Positions 1 to 8,515 are shown, numbered from the stretch's first letter. The stretch: DNA of 38,585 nt from an uncultured bacterium (GCA_903888625.1 CAISUD010000020.1:1-38585), one strand, 5' to 3'. The notes: generated from the sequence alone by a model not told the origin. Program-made: numbers and translations.

Positions 1-8
1 ACTTATAT

Positions 9-37
9 AGTATAAGTGAACGAGCGTTCACCGTCAA
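9..37 (-). promoter_or_regulatory. Leftward promoter with LexA-like operator in the spacer
   Basis: Reading leftward there is a -35 TTGACG (37-32), a 17-nt spacer and a -10 TATACT (14-9). The spacer holds a perfect 6-bp inverted repeat, GTGAACGAGCGTTCAC (16-31). Its core, GAAC-GAGC-GTTC, fits the Gram-positive SOS box pattern GAAC-RNRY-GTTC. Repressor bound here would cover both promoter elements. The controlled gene lies beyond the left edge, so its identity is unknown. A perfect DnaA-box sequence, TGTGGATAA, lies just upstream at 45-53 and may be chance. Confidence 0.7.
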
Positions 38-73
38 GCAAAACTGTGGATAACTTCAAAACATTACATTACC

Positions 74-102
74 TTGACATATTTATACTTTCCTGATAAA
101 AT
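74..102 (+). promoter_or_regulatory. Sigma-70-type promoter of the 464-aa gene
   Basis: TTGACA (74-79), 17-nt spacer, TAAAAT (97-102). Transcription would start near 109, giving a leader of about 208 nt before the start codon at 317. This is unusual in a window where most promoters sit directly on the start codon. Confidence 0.7.
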
Positions 103-153
103 GCAACAAATGATTAGTGCTTTGAAAAAATAAATTTTAATTGAAAATAAGGG

Positions 154-189
154 CAACATTTAGGGAATCCCCGGGTTCTTTAAATGTTG
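154..189 (+). promoter_or_regulatory. Leader hairpin upstream of the 464-aa gene
   Basis: CAACATTTA (154-162) pairs with TAAATGTTG (181-189). Inside, GAATCC pairs with GGGTTC around a short loop. The hairpin lies between the promoter at 74-102 and the gene at 317 and is followed by a T-rich stretch. It could be an attenuator or a protein-binding site. No known riboswitch class is recognised. Confidence 0.45.
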
Positions 190-316
190 TTCTTATTAAA
201 CTAGGTTTAATAGCTAAAGAAACTGCCGTACAGAAGACAACACAGGTTACAAATTGGCCCTGATAAATAAAACGCCAAAAAATTAAATCAAGGTAAAAAA
301 AATTAAAATTTAAAAA

Positions 317-1711
317 ATGAGGACAGAAGAAATAGTAGAGGACAAAAAAATTGACTTGGAAACTTTTCATAAATTATGGAAAGAAGTACAGGGTTATTTA
401 AAACCACTGGTGCCAAACTCTGTTAGGTTTAAGGTGGAAGCACGAATTCCACAAATGTATGGAAAGATTGGAATAAAAGGGTTAAAACAAAAAGAAAGAA
501 ATGCTTTGAAGGACTTAATCTATAATCTAGGCCTGTCTATCCTAAAAAAAGGAACACACGGAGCAAATAACACAGTCATTCTTATCCCTTTTCAGAATCT
601 TTGTGATTCAGATGTATCAATGATTAAAAGACAAATGGCAATTCAGAAAACAGCTACTTCTCCGATAAAAACTAAATCAGAACCAGTAGTAAAAGTAGTC
701 GCTGAATCTGAAATTGTTAGGGTTAAAGAAATAGTTAAAATGGAGCCTGTTGTTGCATTAAACGTAGATTATGATAAAAAAGAAAAAACAATCAGTAGTA
801 TTGAACCTATTCCCAAAAAAGACTGCCAGGTATCTTTAAAGAGAATCCTAAAGAAAATCTTTAAATTCGAAGCGGAATTGGAAAATGAATCTGAAATTTC
901 TTTCAAGTTTATTGAAGATAAAAAAAATATGCACCAAATTGAAACTCTTGATGCTGCCACTGCTAGATTAATAGTTAACATTTTCAATTGGTACACTGGA
1001 GACTTAAATCTTATCTGCCAAGAAGAAAATGTTGTTATTATAGACTGCAATAATATCAAAGAAAAAAGTGGTAGTGCAAAAAGATTCGACTTTACTTTAA
1101 CTCCAACTGAAAAAGATGGGGTAATAGAAATAGAAAAAAGACTTCAAAGGGTATTGCGTGGGTCAAGACCAATAATCAAAGAAAACGAAAAACATTTTGT
1201 AATATCATATCCTAAAATGGTATCTGCTGAAACAAAAAATTCTTTATTTAGAAACCTCGAATGTATGGGGTGGAACAATATACAAATGAAGGAAAATGGT
1301 GATATTTTATTTGAAAAATTCAATTATGTCCCAATTTCAGTTAAAAACATAGTAAAAGAAGAAGAAGAAGTTATTTCTTCTCCTACTGTTAAAAAACCTT
1401 TAGCTCCTACGGAAGACTCACCTACAATGTCTACTCTAAAAGAAAAAAGGAGATACACAAAAAATGTTGTAGCTCCTTCTATTCAAAATTCAAAACTACC
1501 GAACGTAAATGCTTCTTTACTTACTCCAAAAGAAAAAGAAATATGGGCAATAGTTTGCGACAAAAATAAATTTAGCTTAATCCCTTCAGAAGAAGATAAG
1601 GCTAAATTATTAATCTATTTTCAAAAAAAAGAAATAGAACAAAAACTTCAAAAAGAAAAAGAAGAAGTTGTTTCTCTTGTTTCTAGCTTCCTAGAGGACA
1701 TTAAATTATAA
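317..1711 (+). CDS. Hypothetical 464-aa protein, possibly three related modules
   Basis: Not recognised. The protein is soluble, lysine- and glutamate-rich, with no signal peptide or membrane segment. By eye it divides into about three alpha/beta stretches (roughly residues 10-95, 175-250 and 255-345), each ending in a strand-like segment such as NNTVILIPF, EENVVIIDC or ENGDILFEKF. These could be degenerate repeats, but that is inference. A low-complexity linker follows, then a helical C-terminus ending in a Glu/Lys-rich coil. The gene stands alone, with its own promoter and leader hairpin and a terminator at 1729-1770. The start is the first ATG of the frame. There is no clear Shine-Dalgarno sequence. 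Confidence 0.75.
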   Translation: MRTEEIVEDKKIDLETFHKLWKEVQGYLKPLVPNSVRFKVEARIPQMYGKIGIKGLKQKERNALKDLIYNLGLSILKKGTHGANNTVILIPFQNLCDSDVSMIKRQMAIQKTATSPIKTKSEPVVKVVAESEIVRVKEIVKMEPVVALNVDYDKKEKTISSIEPIPKKDCQVSLKRILKKIFKFEAELENESEISFKFIEDKKNMHQIETLDAATARLIVNIFNWYTGDLNLICQEENVVIIDCNNIKEKSGSAKRFDFTLTPTEKDGVIEIEKRLQRVLRGSRPIIKENEKHFVISYPKMVSAETKNSLFRNLECMGWNNIQMKENGDILFEKFNYVPISVKNIVKEEEEVISSPTVKKPLAPTEDSPTMSTLKEKRRYTKNVVAPSIQNSKLPNVNASLLTPKEKEIWAIVCDKNKFSLIPSEEDKAKLLIYFQKKEIEQKLQKEKEEVVSLVSSFLEDIKL

Positions 1712-1728
1712 TGATCCTTAATTAAAAC

Positions 1729-1770
1729 AAAGACTGTTTGCAAAATAATATTTTACAAACAGTCTTTTTA
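1729..1770. terminator. Bidirectional intrinsic terminator
   Basis: AAAGACTGTTTG (1729-1740) pairs perfectly with CAAACAGTCTTT (1756-1767), and the stem can continue inward through AAAAT/ATTTT. A-rich and T-rich flanks make it work both ways. It lies between the converging 464-aa gene and comM. Confidence 0.85.
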
Positions 1771-1779
1771 TTTTAAATT

Positions 1780-3351
1780 TCAAATATTCACCTTCGGTCT
1801 ATATTGCAAAGCTTCTAGAATATGATTTTGCTTAATGTTTTCTGAATTTTCGAGATCGGCTATGGTGCGGGCTAATTTTATTATTCGATGATAGGCTCGA
1901 GCTGAGAGGGCTAGGCGTTCGGCACTATCGTTTAAAAGTTTTTTCACATCAGGTGCAAGCGGAGCAAAAATTCCTAACTCTTTCACATTCATATCACTAT
2001 TAGTTTTTATTTTTCTCCTAGAATTTTGAAATCTTTTTTCTTGAATTAGCCGTGCATTCTTTACTCTATTTTTTATTGAAAATGTTTTCTCCCCTATTCG
2101 GGTCTCATCGCTCAATTTATCGTATGGCACATTGGCTACTGTCACCCACAAATCTATCCGATCAATAATCGGTCCAGAAATCCGCCTAGAATATCTTTCC
2201 AAATCAGAAGGCTTACAAATACAAACTTTATCTTTATTGCCTTTATTACCACAAGGGCAAGGATTCATTGCGGCGACTAAAATAAAATTGGAAGGGAAAA
2301 TTGCCGAGCCTCTAGCTCGAGAAATCGAAACAATATTATCTTCGAGTGGTTGTCGAAGCGCCTCTAACACTCTTTTTTCAAATTCAGGAAATTCATCTAG
2401 AAAAAGCACTCCTTTGTGTGCCAAAGTCACTTCGCCTGGTTTTGGATTAGCTCCCCCGCCAATCATCGAGACATAACTAGACGTATGATGCGGTGCTCGA
2501 AAAGGTGGTTCAGTGACGAGAGCATCGTCCAAAAGTCCCACAATAGAATGAATTCCTGTAATTTCTAAAATATCTTCATTATCAAGCTCGGGTAATATGT
2601 GTGAAAAAACTCTAGCCAACATTGTTTTACCCGTTCCTGGAGGTCCAGATAAGGCAATGTTGTGTCCGCCAGCAGCTGCAATTTCTAAACCACGCTTGGC
2701 AGATTCTTGTCCGCGGATATCTGAAAAATCTAAATCATGATTTTTTTCTTTTCGAATTATTTGAGTTGGCTTTTGTGGTAAAATTTTTGGCAATTTTGGC
2801 TCAAGAGGTTTGCCATTTGAATCAAATTCTGTTTTTGATAAATGATCGATAACTTCTTTTAAAGTTCGAGCTCCGTAAACCGTTATGCCTTTTACTAAAG
2901 CTGCTTCCTCGGCATTTGCTTTCGGCACATAAATTTCTTTATAACCCATTTGCATAGCATGTTCTGCCAACGGCAAAACTCCTTTGATAGCTTGCAATTC
3001 ACCATTTAAAGATAATTCTCCGAGAAATATTTTTCCTTTCGGATCAAAATCAATTTCTTCAGCAGAAAGTAAATATGCGAGAGCAATGGCTAAATCAAAA
3101 TACGGTCCTTCTTTTTTTAAATCTGCTGGCGAAAGAGAAATCACCACTTTTTGATTTTGATTTTTTGGAGAATGATATCCAGAATTCTTTAGTGCCGAAC
3201 TCATTCTATCTTTTGATTCATCCACCGCTTTGTCCGGCAGTCCAACCAAAGTAAAAGCGTGCAAAGTATTTTTGGTAATATCAATTTCCACGGTAACTAT
3301 TTTACCTTTTAACAAATGCGTTTGGGCAGAATATACTCTGGCAAAACTCAT
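1780..3351 (-). CDS. comM: YifB/ComM-type magnesium-chelatase-like AAA+ ATPase
   Basis: In proteobacteria ComM is a hexameric helicase that drives branch migration when incoming single-stranded DNA is integrated during natural transformation. The 523-aa protein has the usual order: a Lon-protease-like N-terminal domain (about 1-170), an AAA+ core with Walker A GPPGTGKT near residue 235 and Walker B GVLFLDEF near 315, a Cys-rich insert (NPCPCGNKG...CIC), and the Mg-chelatase C-terminal domain. Length is normal for the family. The start ATG follows the DksA-like gene by about 20 nt with no promoter seen, so the two are probably co-transcribed. It ends in TGA, showing that UGA is a stop codon here. 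Confidence 0.95.
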   Translation of the reverse strand: MSFARVYSAQTHLLKGKIVTVEIDITKNTLHAFTLVGLPDKAVDESKDRMSSALKNSGYHSPKNQNQKVVISLSPADLKKEGPYFDLAIALAYLLSAEEIDFDPKGKIFLGELSLNGELQAIKGVLPLAEHAMQMGYKEIYVPKANAEEAALVKGITVYGARTLKEVIDHLSKTEFDSNGKPLEPKLPKILPQKPTQIIRKEKNHDLDFSDIRGQESAKRGLEIAAAGGHNIALSGPPGTGKTMLARVFSHILPELDNEDILEITGIHSIVGLLDDALVTEPPFRAPHHTSSYVSMIGGGANPKPGEVTLAHKGVLFLDEFPEFEKRVLEALRQPLEDNIVSISRARGSAIFPSNFILVAAMNPCPCGNKGNKDKVCICKPSDLERYSRRISGPIIDRIDLWVTVANVPYDKLSDETRIGEKTFSIKNRVKNARLIQEKRFQNSRRKIKTNSDMNVKELGIFAPLAPDVKKLLNDSAERLALSARAYHRIIKLARTIADLENSENIKQNHILEALQYRPKVNI

Positions 3352-3372
3352 GGTGATTTTTGTAGTGCTTAA

Positions 3373-3732
3373 TTAATTTTCTAAATGTTTCTTACAAGTT
3401 CGAGCAGCTGGATTGGCTTCCAATCTAGTAAGCTCAATATCCTTACCGCAAACTTCACATTTTCCGAAAGAATCTTTCCCGATTTTCTTTAAAGCGAGCA
3501 AAATATTATTTAACCTTGGCTCTAAATCTCGAATCATAGAACTTCTTTCTTCAAAATCCTCAAAACGATCCGCCATATCATTTTGGTCGGACTCTTGAGA
3601 AGTCCTTTCTTCAGGGATAGCTTCCCATTCTCCGGTGACTGGATTTAGCTTTCCCATATCACCCATTTGCACTAATAAAATATCCCTTTCTTTTTCTAAT
3701 TTCTCTTTAATTTTATTTTTATCTATAGGCAT
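3373..3732 (-). CDS. DksA/TraR-family zinc-finger protein (CCCH variant)
   Basis: A 119-aa protein with an N-terminal coiled-coil region and a C-terminal zinc finger. The ligands read C92-x2-C95-x17-C113-x2-H116, where the usual DksA/TraR finger has four cysteines, so the last ligand is His. Family members bind the RNA polymerase secondary channel and alter initiation. The acidic stretch around residues 50-65 (SDQNDMADRFEDFEER) may correspond to the coiled-coil tip. A -10 box TATCAT lies 6 nt upstream of the ATG, so the mRNA is probably leaderless and continues into comM. Confidence 0.85.
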   Translation of the reverse strand: MPIDKNKIKEKLEKERDILLVQMGDMGKLNPVTGEWEAIPEERTSQESDQNDMADRFEDFEERSSMIRDLEPRLNNILLALKKIGKDSFGKCEVCGKDIELTRLEANPAARTCKKHLEN

Positions 3733-3738
3733 AAAAGA

Positions 3739-3744
3739 ATGATA
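3739..3744 (-). promoter_or_regulatory. -10 box of the dksA-like/comM unit
   Basis: TATCAT on the minus strand, preceded by TGC, six bases before the ATG at 3732. A weak -35 (TTTGCC) lies 17 nt further up. The spacing implies a leaderless transcript. Confidence 0.55.
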
Positions 3745-3774
3745 GCATTTTTAACATTAAAGGCAAATTAATTT

Positions 3775-4737
3775 CTAACTTTTAATTTGCAAAGACACCA
3801 AACGAGACATTATTTCTTTGACGACTGTATCACTATTAGTAATTATCACCGAAGCATCATTCATGAAAACATATTCGAGGACAACTTGCCCGTTTTTATC
3901 GTACAAAATTCTGGCATTTTTATTGTTCACAAATCCATCTTCAAAATCGCGAGTTAAAAGATAATTATTATCGGCATTAATCGTAATTCCCAAAAGCCCA
4001 TGTAAATCGGAAAACATTTTACTTTCCCAACTTTTCATTGATGGAAAAATATCCAAAAAGGAACGACTTTGTAATAAAATAAATGGGTTATTGGTCGTTA
4101 AATTATTTCCAAGCAAAATAGTCGTAGAGGTGGCTATCGTTGAGGTAGCTGTTTTAACTGAAGCTGAAATCAAATTTGCATCATCTTTTTCTACTCCAAG
4201 TAAAAAATTATCACTGACAAAATTATTCGGTGTTAAAAGAAAATTGCCTTTCAAAATTGAAATAAACCTCCGAAGTCCAATAGTTTTTTTATTTTCAGTT
4301 AAATAAATCCCTTCCACGCCACTTACTTTTATTTTGGTAGAATTTATTTCATTTACAATAGTTTGAACCACTTGATCTTTCGAAAGTCCTCCGATTTCTA
4401 CGTAACTTGTTTTGTCGGTGAAAATAATCGGATTTATTTGATTGTTGGGAGTTACACTAGAAATTTGATTTTGAAAAACAGTCAAAAAAAAGACAACGAG
4501 AATTGCCACGATAATCAGCCCTCCCCCAAGCAACATAAAAAATTTATTTTTCTTTGATTCAGGTGATAAATTTTCTTTTACCAATTCCTGCTCTTCTTGT
4601 TCATGAATTATTCTTTTGATAATTCCATCTTCGTTCTTCTCTATCACCTTACTCATATCCCCTGCATAAGTTTCTACCAGCCCAACTTTTTTGATAGGAT
4701 TTTTTACCGGCACTTCATTTTGTTTCTCGTTTTCCAT
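3775..4737 (-). CDS. Hypothetical single-pass membrane protein (320 aa)
   Basis: Not recognised. A charged N-terminal tail of about 65 residues is followed by one membrane segment (about 66-88, MLLGGGLIIVAILVVFFLTVF) and an extracytoplasmic domain of about 230 residues with no cysteine pairs or known motif. The topology suggests the N-terminus is inside. An upstream in-frame ATG at 4743 is only 2 nt from a TATAAT box (4746-4751), so I prefer the ATG at 4737, which is 8 nt from that box. The gene is read in the same direction as pnp and the dksA-like gene but has its own promoter. Confidence 0.75.
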   Translation of the reverse strand: MENEKQNEVPVKNPIKKVGLVETYAGDMSKVIEKNEDGIIKRIIHEQEEQELVKENLSPESKKNKFFMLLGGGLIIVAILVVFFLTVFQNQISSVTPNNQINPIIFTDKTSYVEIGGLSKDQVVQTIVNEINSTKIKVSGVEGIYLTENKKTIGLRRFISILKGNFLLTPNNFVSDNFLLGVEKDDANLISASVKTATSTIATSTTILLGNNLTTNNPFILLQSRSFLDIFPSMKSWESKMFSDLHGLLGITINADNNYLLTRDFEDGFVNNKNARILYDKNGQVVLEYVFMNDASVIITNSDTVVKEIMSRLVSLQIKS

Positions 4738-4786
4738 ATTCATATATTATACTCATAAAAACTATTTTTATCTAGATAATCCAAAA

Positions 4787-4827
4787 CCCCCTCTCCTTAA
4801 TAAGGAGAGGGGGCTAGGGGGTGAGGT
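4787..4827 (+). repeat. Dispersed CCTCACCCC-type palindromic repeat, copy 1
   Basis: CCCCCTCTCC-TTAATAA-GGAGAGGGGG hairpin followed by the tail CTAGGGGGTGAGG. It lies just beyond the pnp stop codon. On the minus strand the hairpin is followed by TTTT, so it may also end the pnp transcript. Related copies are at 8516, 8877, 10349, 11094 and inside cca at 19781. Confidence 0.9.
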
Positions 4828-4842
4828 TCTTTTTTATTTCTT

Positions 4843-6966
4843 CTAAACCTTATTCAAAGGATTGTTGAAAAAATCTTTGTCGGCTTCTTTGATGGAGAGA
4901 CTTATTTTCCCTCTTTCGGCATCAATCTTGATAACTTTCACCGGCACGATCATCCCTTCTTTAAGGAAGTCACTAACTTGATTTACTCTAACTGGTGCAA
5001 TTTCAGAAATATGCACCATCCCATCAGTAAAATCATTCAATCTCACAAAGGCTCCGAAGTCCGCAATTTTTACCACTTCCCCCCTCAAGACTTCTCCGTA
5101 TTTAAATTCATGAGTCATTTCTTCAATGATTTTTTTAGCAATTTCGGCTGCATCATTTTTACCAGTCAAATAAACTCTACCGGAATCTTCAATCGTGATT
5201 TCAGCTCCGGATTTTTCTTTAATTTCTTTAATTGTTTTTCCACCGCCACCAATCACCAAACCAATTTGGTCTGGCTTGATTTGGATAATCAAAATCTTTG
5301 GAGCATTTACCGATATTTCTGCTCGAGGTGCTGGAATTTCTTTTTCAATTCTTTCAATAATAGCCGTCCGCGCTTTTTTAGATTGATGCATTGCTTCAGT
5401 TAAAATTTTCACTGGCACACCTTCGACTTTCACATCGAGTTGAATTGCAGTGATTCCATCTTTCGTCCCGGCAACTTTGAAATCCATATCACCATGATGA
5501 TCCTCAGGTCCTTGGATATCAGTTAAAATTTTATATTTTTCATCACTCTCATGCATTAACCCCATAGCAATTCCAGCGACTGGTGCTTTGATCGGTACTC
5601 CACCATCCATAAGAGCGAGGGTAGATCCACAGATTGAAGCTTGCGAAGTGGAACCATTTGAAGCCATTGATTCTGAAACAATTCGAATCGTGTATGGAAA
5701 AATATCAACAGCGGGTAAGACCATCGCAATTGCTTTTTCTGCCAGTGCACCGTGTCCAACTTCTCTACGATTTGTACTGCCTGTCCTACCAACTTCTCCG
5801 GCCGAGTATGGAGGGAAATTGTAATGATGCATAAATCTTTTTTCAACTTTAAGCTGAAGTCCATCTACTAAATTTCTATCTTCTGGTCCACCCAAGGTTA
5901 GAACTGAAAGCACGTGCGTGCCTCCTCGATAAAAAATTCCAGAGCCATGTAAAATACTAGAAACTCCTCCGGCTTGGGCATATAAATCTCGAAGTTCATC
6001 CATCCCTCTGCCATCGGGGCGTTTGTCTTCATTGATAGCTTTCTGGTGAATCATTTCATTTTCTGTTTCATCAAAAAGGTCATCTTCCAAAGCAAAATCT
6101 GTCCTATCAGAAAATGTATCTTTAACTAATTTATTCCAAACATTATGCAATTCATCAATTTGTTTTTTTCCAGCTCCAGAAAAAATAGCGCCCTCCATTT
6201 TTGGTAAAATATTTTCATTAAATAATTTGACTGACTCGGGCGAGATTGTCTCTTTCTCAATAACTCTTTTTTCTTTGCCAATTTCTTTCACAATTTCTTT
6301 TTGGAAATTTTCAAGTTTGGTGATTTCCAATACCGCTTGAGAAAGGGCTTCGGACAATTCTTCTTCTTTGGTTTGATGAGCGGAAGCTTCAATCATATTT
6401 ATATTGCCAGCTTTTCCGCAGACTGTTAAATCATATTTATATTGATCTTCCCTTTCTCGTAATTTTTGTGATGGATTAATGGTTAAATCTTCCGTATCAT
6501 ATTTTCCAATTCGAACACATCCAACTGGTCCTGCCCAAGGAATATTGGAAACTGCCAAGGCAAGAGATGCCGCGTTCACCGCCAAAATCGTCGGATCGTT
6601 ATCATCGACAGAAAGCACCGTGACAATTATTTGCACAGCATGACGCATTGATTGGTCAAAAAGCGGACGCAAAGTTCTGTCTATCACTCGACAAGCAAGA
6701 ACCGCCTCTTCACTAGGTCTGCCTTCTCGACGCACAAAACGCGAGCCCAAAATTTTCCCAGCTGCGTAAAATTTTTCTAAATAATCAACAGTGAGATTAA
6801 AAAATCCTAAACCTTGTTGTTTGTCTTTCGACATGCAAGCAGTCGCGAGGACAATCGTCTCACCATATTTTAATAAAACTGAACCGTGTGCTTGTTCAGC
6901 TAAGTCGGTAAACATAGCGGTCATTTTCTTCCCGCCAATTTCTATACTAAATTCTTTCTTGTGCAT
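4843..6966 (-). CDS. pnp: Polyribonucleotide nucleotidyltransferase (PNPase)
   Basis: A phosphorolytic 3'-to-5' exoribonuclease that degrades RNA and can also add tails. The 707-aa protein is full length: two RNase PH domains, with the second carrying FMHHYNFPPYSAGE, GRREVGHG-like and DGGVPIKAPVAGIAMGL blocks. These are followed by a KH domain (about 555-615, with IGGGGKTIKEI) and an S1 domain (about 627-697). The start ATG is preceded by a small hairpin (6976-6994) and a larger palindrome carrying a -10 box. In many bacteria rpsO directly precedes pnp. Here rpsO lies 1.6 kb upstream on the same strand with three genes between. Confidence 0.97.
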   Translation of the reverse strand: MHKKEFSIEIGGKKMTAMFTDLAEQAHGSVLLKYGETIVLATACMSKDKQQGLGFFNLTVDYLEKFYAAGKILGSRFVRREGRPSEEAVLACRVIDRTLRPLFDQSMRHAVQIIVTVLSVDDNDPTILAVNAASLALAVSNIPWAGPVGCVRIGKYDTEDLTINPSQKLREREDQYKYDLTVCGKAGNINMIEASAHQTKEEELSEALSQAVLEITKLENFQKEIVKEIGKEKRVIEKETISPESVKLFNENILPKMEGAIFSGAGKKQIDELHNVWNKLVKDTFSDRTDFALEDDLFDETENEMIHQKAINEDKRPDGRGMDELRDLYAQAGGVSSILHGSGIFYRGGTHVLSVLTLGGPEDRNLVDGLQLKVEKRFMHHYNFPPYSAGEVGRTGSTNRREVGHGALAEKAIAMVLPAVDIFPYTIRIVSESMASNGSTSQASICGSTLALMDGGVPIKAPVAGIAMGLMHESDEKYKILTDIQGPEDHHGDMDFKVAGTKDGITAIQLDVKVEGVPVKILTEAMHQSKKARTAIIERIEKEIPAPRAEISVNAPKILIIQIKPDQIGLVIGGGGKTIKEIKEKSGAEITIEDSGRVYLTGKNDAAEIAKKIIEEMTHEFKYGEVLRGEVVKIADFGAFVRLNDFTDGMVHISEIAPVRVNQVSDFLKEGMIVPVKVIKIDAERGKISLSIKEADKDFFNNPLNKV

Positions 6967-6975
6967 AATATTTAT

Positions 6976-6994
6976 CTTCCGTCTTAAACGGAAG
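6976..6994 (-). promoter_or_regulatory. Hairpin in the pnp leader
   Basis: CTTCCGT and ACGGAAG form a 7-bp stem with a 5-nt loop, ending 9 nt before the pnp start codon. In Escherichia coli the pnp leader hairpin is cut by RNase III and mediates PNPase autoregulation. A similar role here is inference. Confidence 0.45.
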
Positions 6995-6998
6995 GTTT

Positions 6999-7087
6999 AG
7001 TTTGTGTCCAGACTATAGTATGTTCTTTACCTTGAGCCTGTCGAAAGGCTGATTAACAGAACATTACTTTGTGTCTGGAAGCAAACT
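6999..7087. repeat. Long imperfect palindrome containing the pnp -10 box
   Basis: Nested arms: AGTTTG/CAAACT, TCCAGA/TCTGGA, ATGTTCT/AGAACAT, and an inner AGCCT/AGGCT hairpin around GTCGAA. The inner part resembles the widespread motif TTCGACAGGCTCA. The leftward -10 TATAGT (7017-7012) lies in the arm next to pnp. It looks like another inserted palindromic element that now contributes the pnp promoter region. Confidence 0.55.
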
Positions 7088-7147
7088 GATTAACTAATAA
7101 AACCTAATAAACTACTACATTATCCTAACATTTTTTACCTAAAATGC

Positions 7148-7182
7148 AAAAAAATAGCACCGTGTTTCACAACAGGGTGCTA
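7148..7182 (-). terminator. Intrinsic terminator of the 113-aa gene
   Basis: TAGCACC (7155-7161) pairs with GGTGCTA (7176-7182). Read leftward the stem is followed by seven T, directly after the stop codon of the gene at 7204. Confidence 0.85.
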
Positions 7183-7203
7183 AGATAATTTATTAATGCA
7201 ATT

Positions 7204-7545
7204 TTACTTTTCCGGGACTTCGGGAATAGAATTTTTAAAAGCTTCCTCAACAATTTTTACAATAAGCTTATATCCTTCTTTCCATGAATCAGCCGTACTT
7301 TGGCTGTAATTCAAAAGAACATTGGCCACTGGATCATTCAAATCGGAACAGTCTTCATCATCAAGGTTTTCACTATTAAAAATTTCAAATTCCCCATTAG
7401 CATAAAAACAAAAATAAAGAACCATAAACGCATAATGGTGATAATCCAAATCAGCACTTACGGAGAGAATAAAGATGGAATTTTCAGTTTTCCTGCTATC
7501 TCTTACCCAATCATCATTACATTCAATTCCTATTCCCTTAAGCAA
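7204..7545 (-). CDS. Hypothetical acidic 113-aa protein, start uncertain
   Basis: Not recognised. A mixed alpha/beta protein with an acidic middle (NSENLDDEDCSDLNDP) and the core SADLDYHHYAFMVLYFCFYANGEFEIF. The start used here is TTG. The frame stays open upstream for about 25 codons and reads a plausible basic peptide (GWKRILKKIPHCK), but contains no ATG, GTG or TTG there. Either TTG is used, or the true start is non-canonical, or an A-run upstream hides a frameshift. A good terminator follows. Coding is likely but the N-terminus is not settled. Confidence 0.55.
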   Translation of the reverse strand: MLKGIGIECNDDWVRDSRKTENSIFILSVSADLDYHHYAFMVLYFCFYANGEFEIFNSENLDDEDCSDLNDPVANVLLNYSQSTADSWKEGYKLIVKIVEEAFKNSIPEVPEK

Positions 7546-7621
7546 CTTGCAATGTGGAATTTTTTTTAAAATTCTCTTCCAACCTAAGAGTCTTTTTTTT
7601 ATTTCTTTTTTAAATTTAAAC

Positions 7622-7834
7622 TTAATTTTTGGTTTCTAATTTTTTATTTTTTTTATCTACTATCTTCTTTAAAAAAACAAGAAGCGATAACATTCCTATA
7701 ATTGCCAATATAAGAATACTTACAGGCAATAACGGATTTACATTTATGCCTTCTCCACCTCCAGCGGTAAAAGCAAAAGTTTCTGTTCCTAACAACAGAA
7801 AAGCTAAAATTAAAATAATTACGATTTTTTTCAT
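7622..7834 (-). CDS. Small membrane protein with signal-peptide-like N-terminus
   Basis: A 70-aa protein if started at the ATG at 7834: MKKIVIILILAFLLLGTETF reads as a signal peptide or first membrane segment. A Gly-rich loop (TAGGGEGINV) and a second segment (LPVSILILAIIGMLSLLVFL) follow, then a basic tail KKIVDKKNKK. The frame also opens at a TTG at 7858, which would put charged residues before the signal and is less likely. Function unknown. Confidence 0.6.
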   Translation of the reverse strand: MKKIVIILILAFLLLGTETFAFTAGGGEGINVNPLLPVSILILAIIGMLSLLVFLKKIVDKKNKKLETKN

Positions 7835-7959
7835 ATGCTTGGTTTTTATGGTGACCAAAAAGTTTAAAATTTTAAACCCTTAAGTCACCACAAAAATCTT
7901 ATTTCAAAGTACAAAAACCTATTTTTAGATTAGCATATTAAAATAGCTTTTGTCAAAAT

Positions 7960-8460
7960 TTACCCTAAAAGAAATTTTTTGGGGCTTTCGGACATATCGA
8001 CGAAATCGTCGGCAACTTCACGAAGTTTAGCGGAAGTTGATTTACCAAAAGAGACGACTTCTACTTGAGTCATTGTTTGCAAATATTGTACGAGTGGCAC
8101 AAAATCTCCATCACCTGAAACGATCACGATAGTATCGAGTCGAGGTGCAGTTTTAATTGCATCCACTGCCAGGCCGACATCCCAATCAGCTTTTTTACTG
8201 CCAGTATGAAAAATCTGCAAATCTTTGGTTTTAGTTTCAATGCCAAGTTTAGTAAGTGCTTCAAAAAAATGTTTCTCATCGCCTGCTTCGGTGGTGATCA
8301 CATAAGCCACAGCATGCACTAGTTTTCTACCAGCGACTGCTTCTTTCAAAACAGCTCCGAAATTTACTCGAGCTTTATATAAATTGCGAGCGGAGTGATA
8401 CAAATTTTGTGTATCAATAAAAACTCCAACTCTTTGTTCTTTGTGTTTTATTACGGTCAT
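7960..8460 (-). CDS. NYN-domain protein (LabA/DUF88 family), putative RNase
   Basis: The 166-aa protein matches the NYN (PIN-like) nuclease fold: acidic residues in GVFIDTQNLYHS at the N-terminus, KADWDVGLAVDAI in the middle and VSGDGDFVPLVQYL later form the expected metal-binding cluster. Family members are metal-dependent ribonucleases or RNA-processing factors. The protein is one domain with no extensions. It lies between rpsO and pnp, so a link to RNA metabolism fits the context, but its substrate is unknown. A possible promoter (TATACT) is about 45 nt upstream. Confidence 0.85.
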   Translation of the reverse strand: MTVIKHKEQRVGVFIDTQNLYHSARNLYKARVNFGAVLKEAVAGRKLVHAVAYVITTEAGDEKHFFEALTKLGIETKTKDLQIFHTGSKKADWDVGLAVDAIKTAPRLDTIVIVSGDGDFVPLVQYLQTMTQVEVVSFGKSTSAKLREVADDFVDMSESPKKFLLG

Positions 8461-8515
8461 TGTATAAAAATATTAATAATAAAAAATTCGACTAGACTAT
8501 AAGTATAGCATAATA

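Noticed and set aside
45-53. Replication origin at the left edge, based on the DnaA-box sequence TGTGGATAA
   Set aside because: A single 9-mer next to a regulated promoter is weak evidence. No cluster of boxes is present there.
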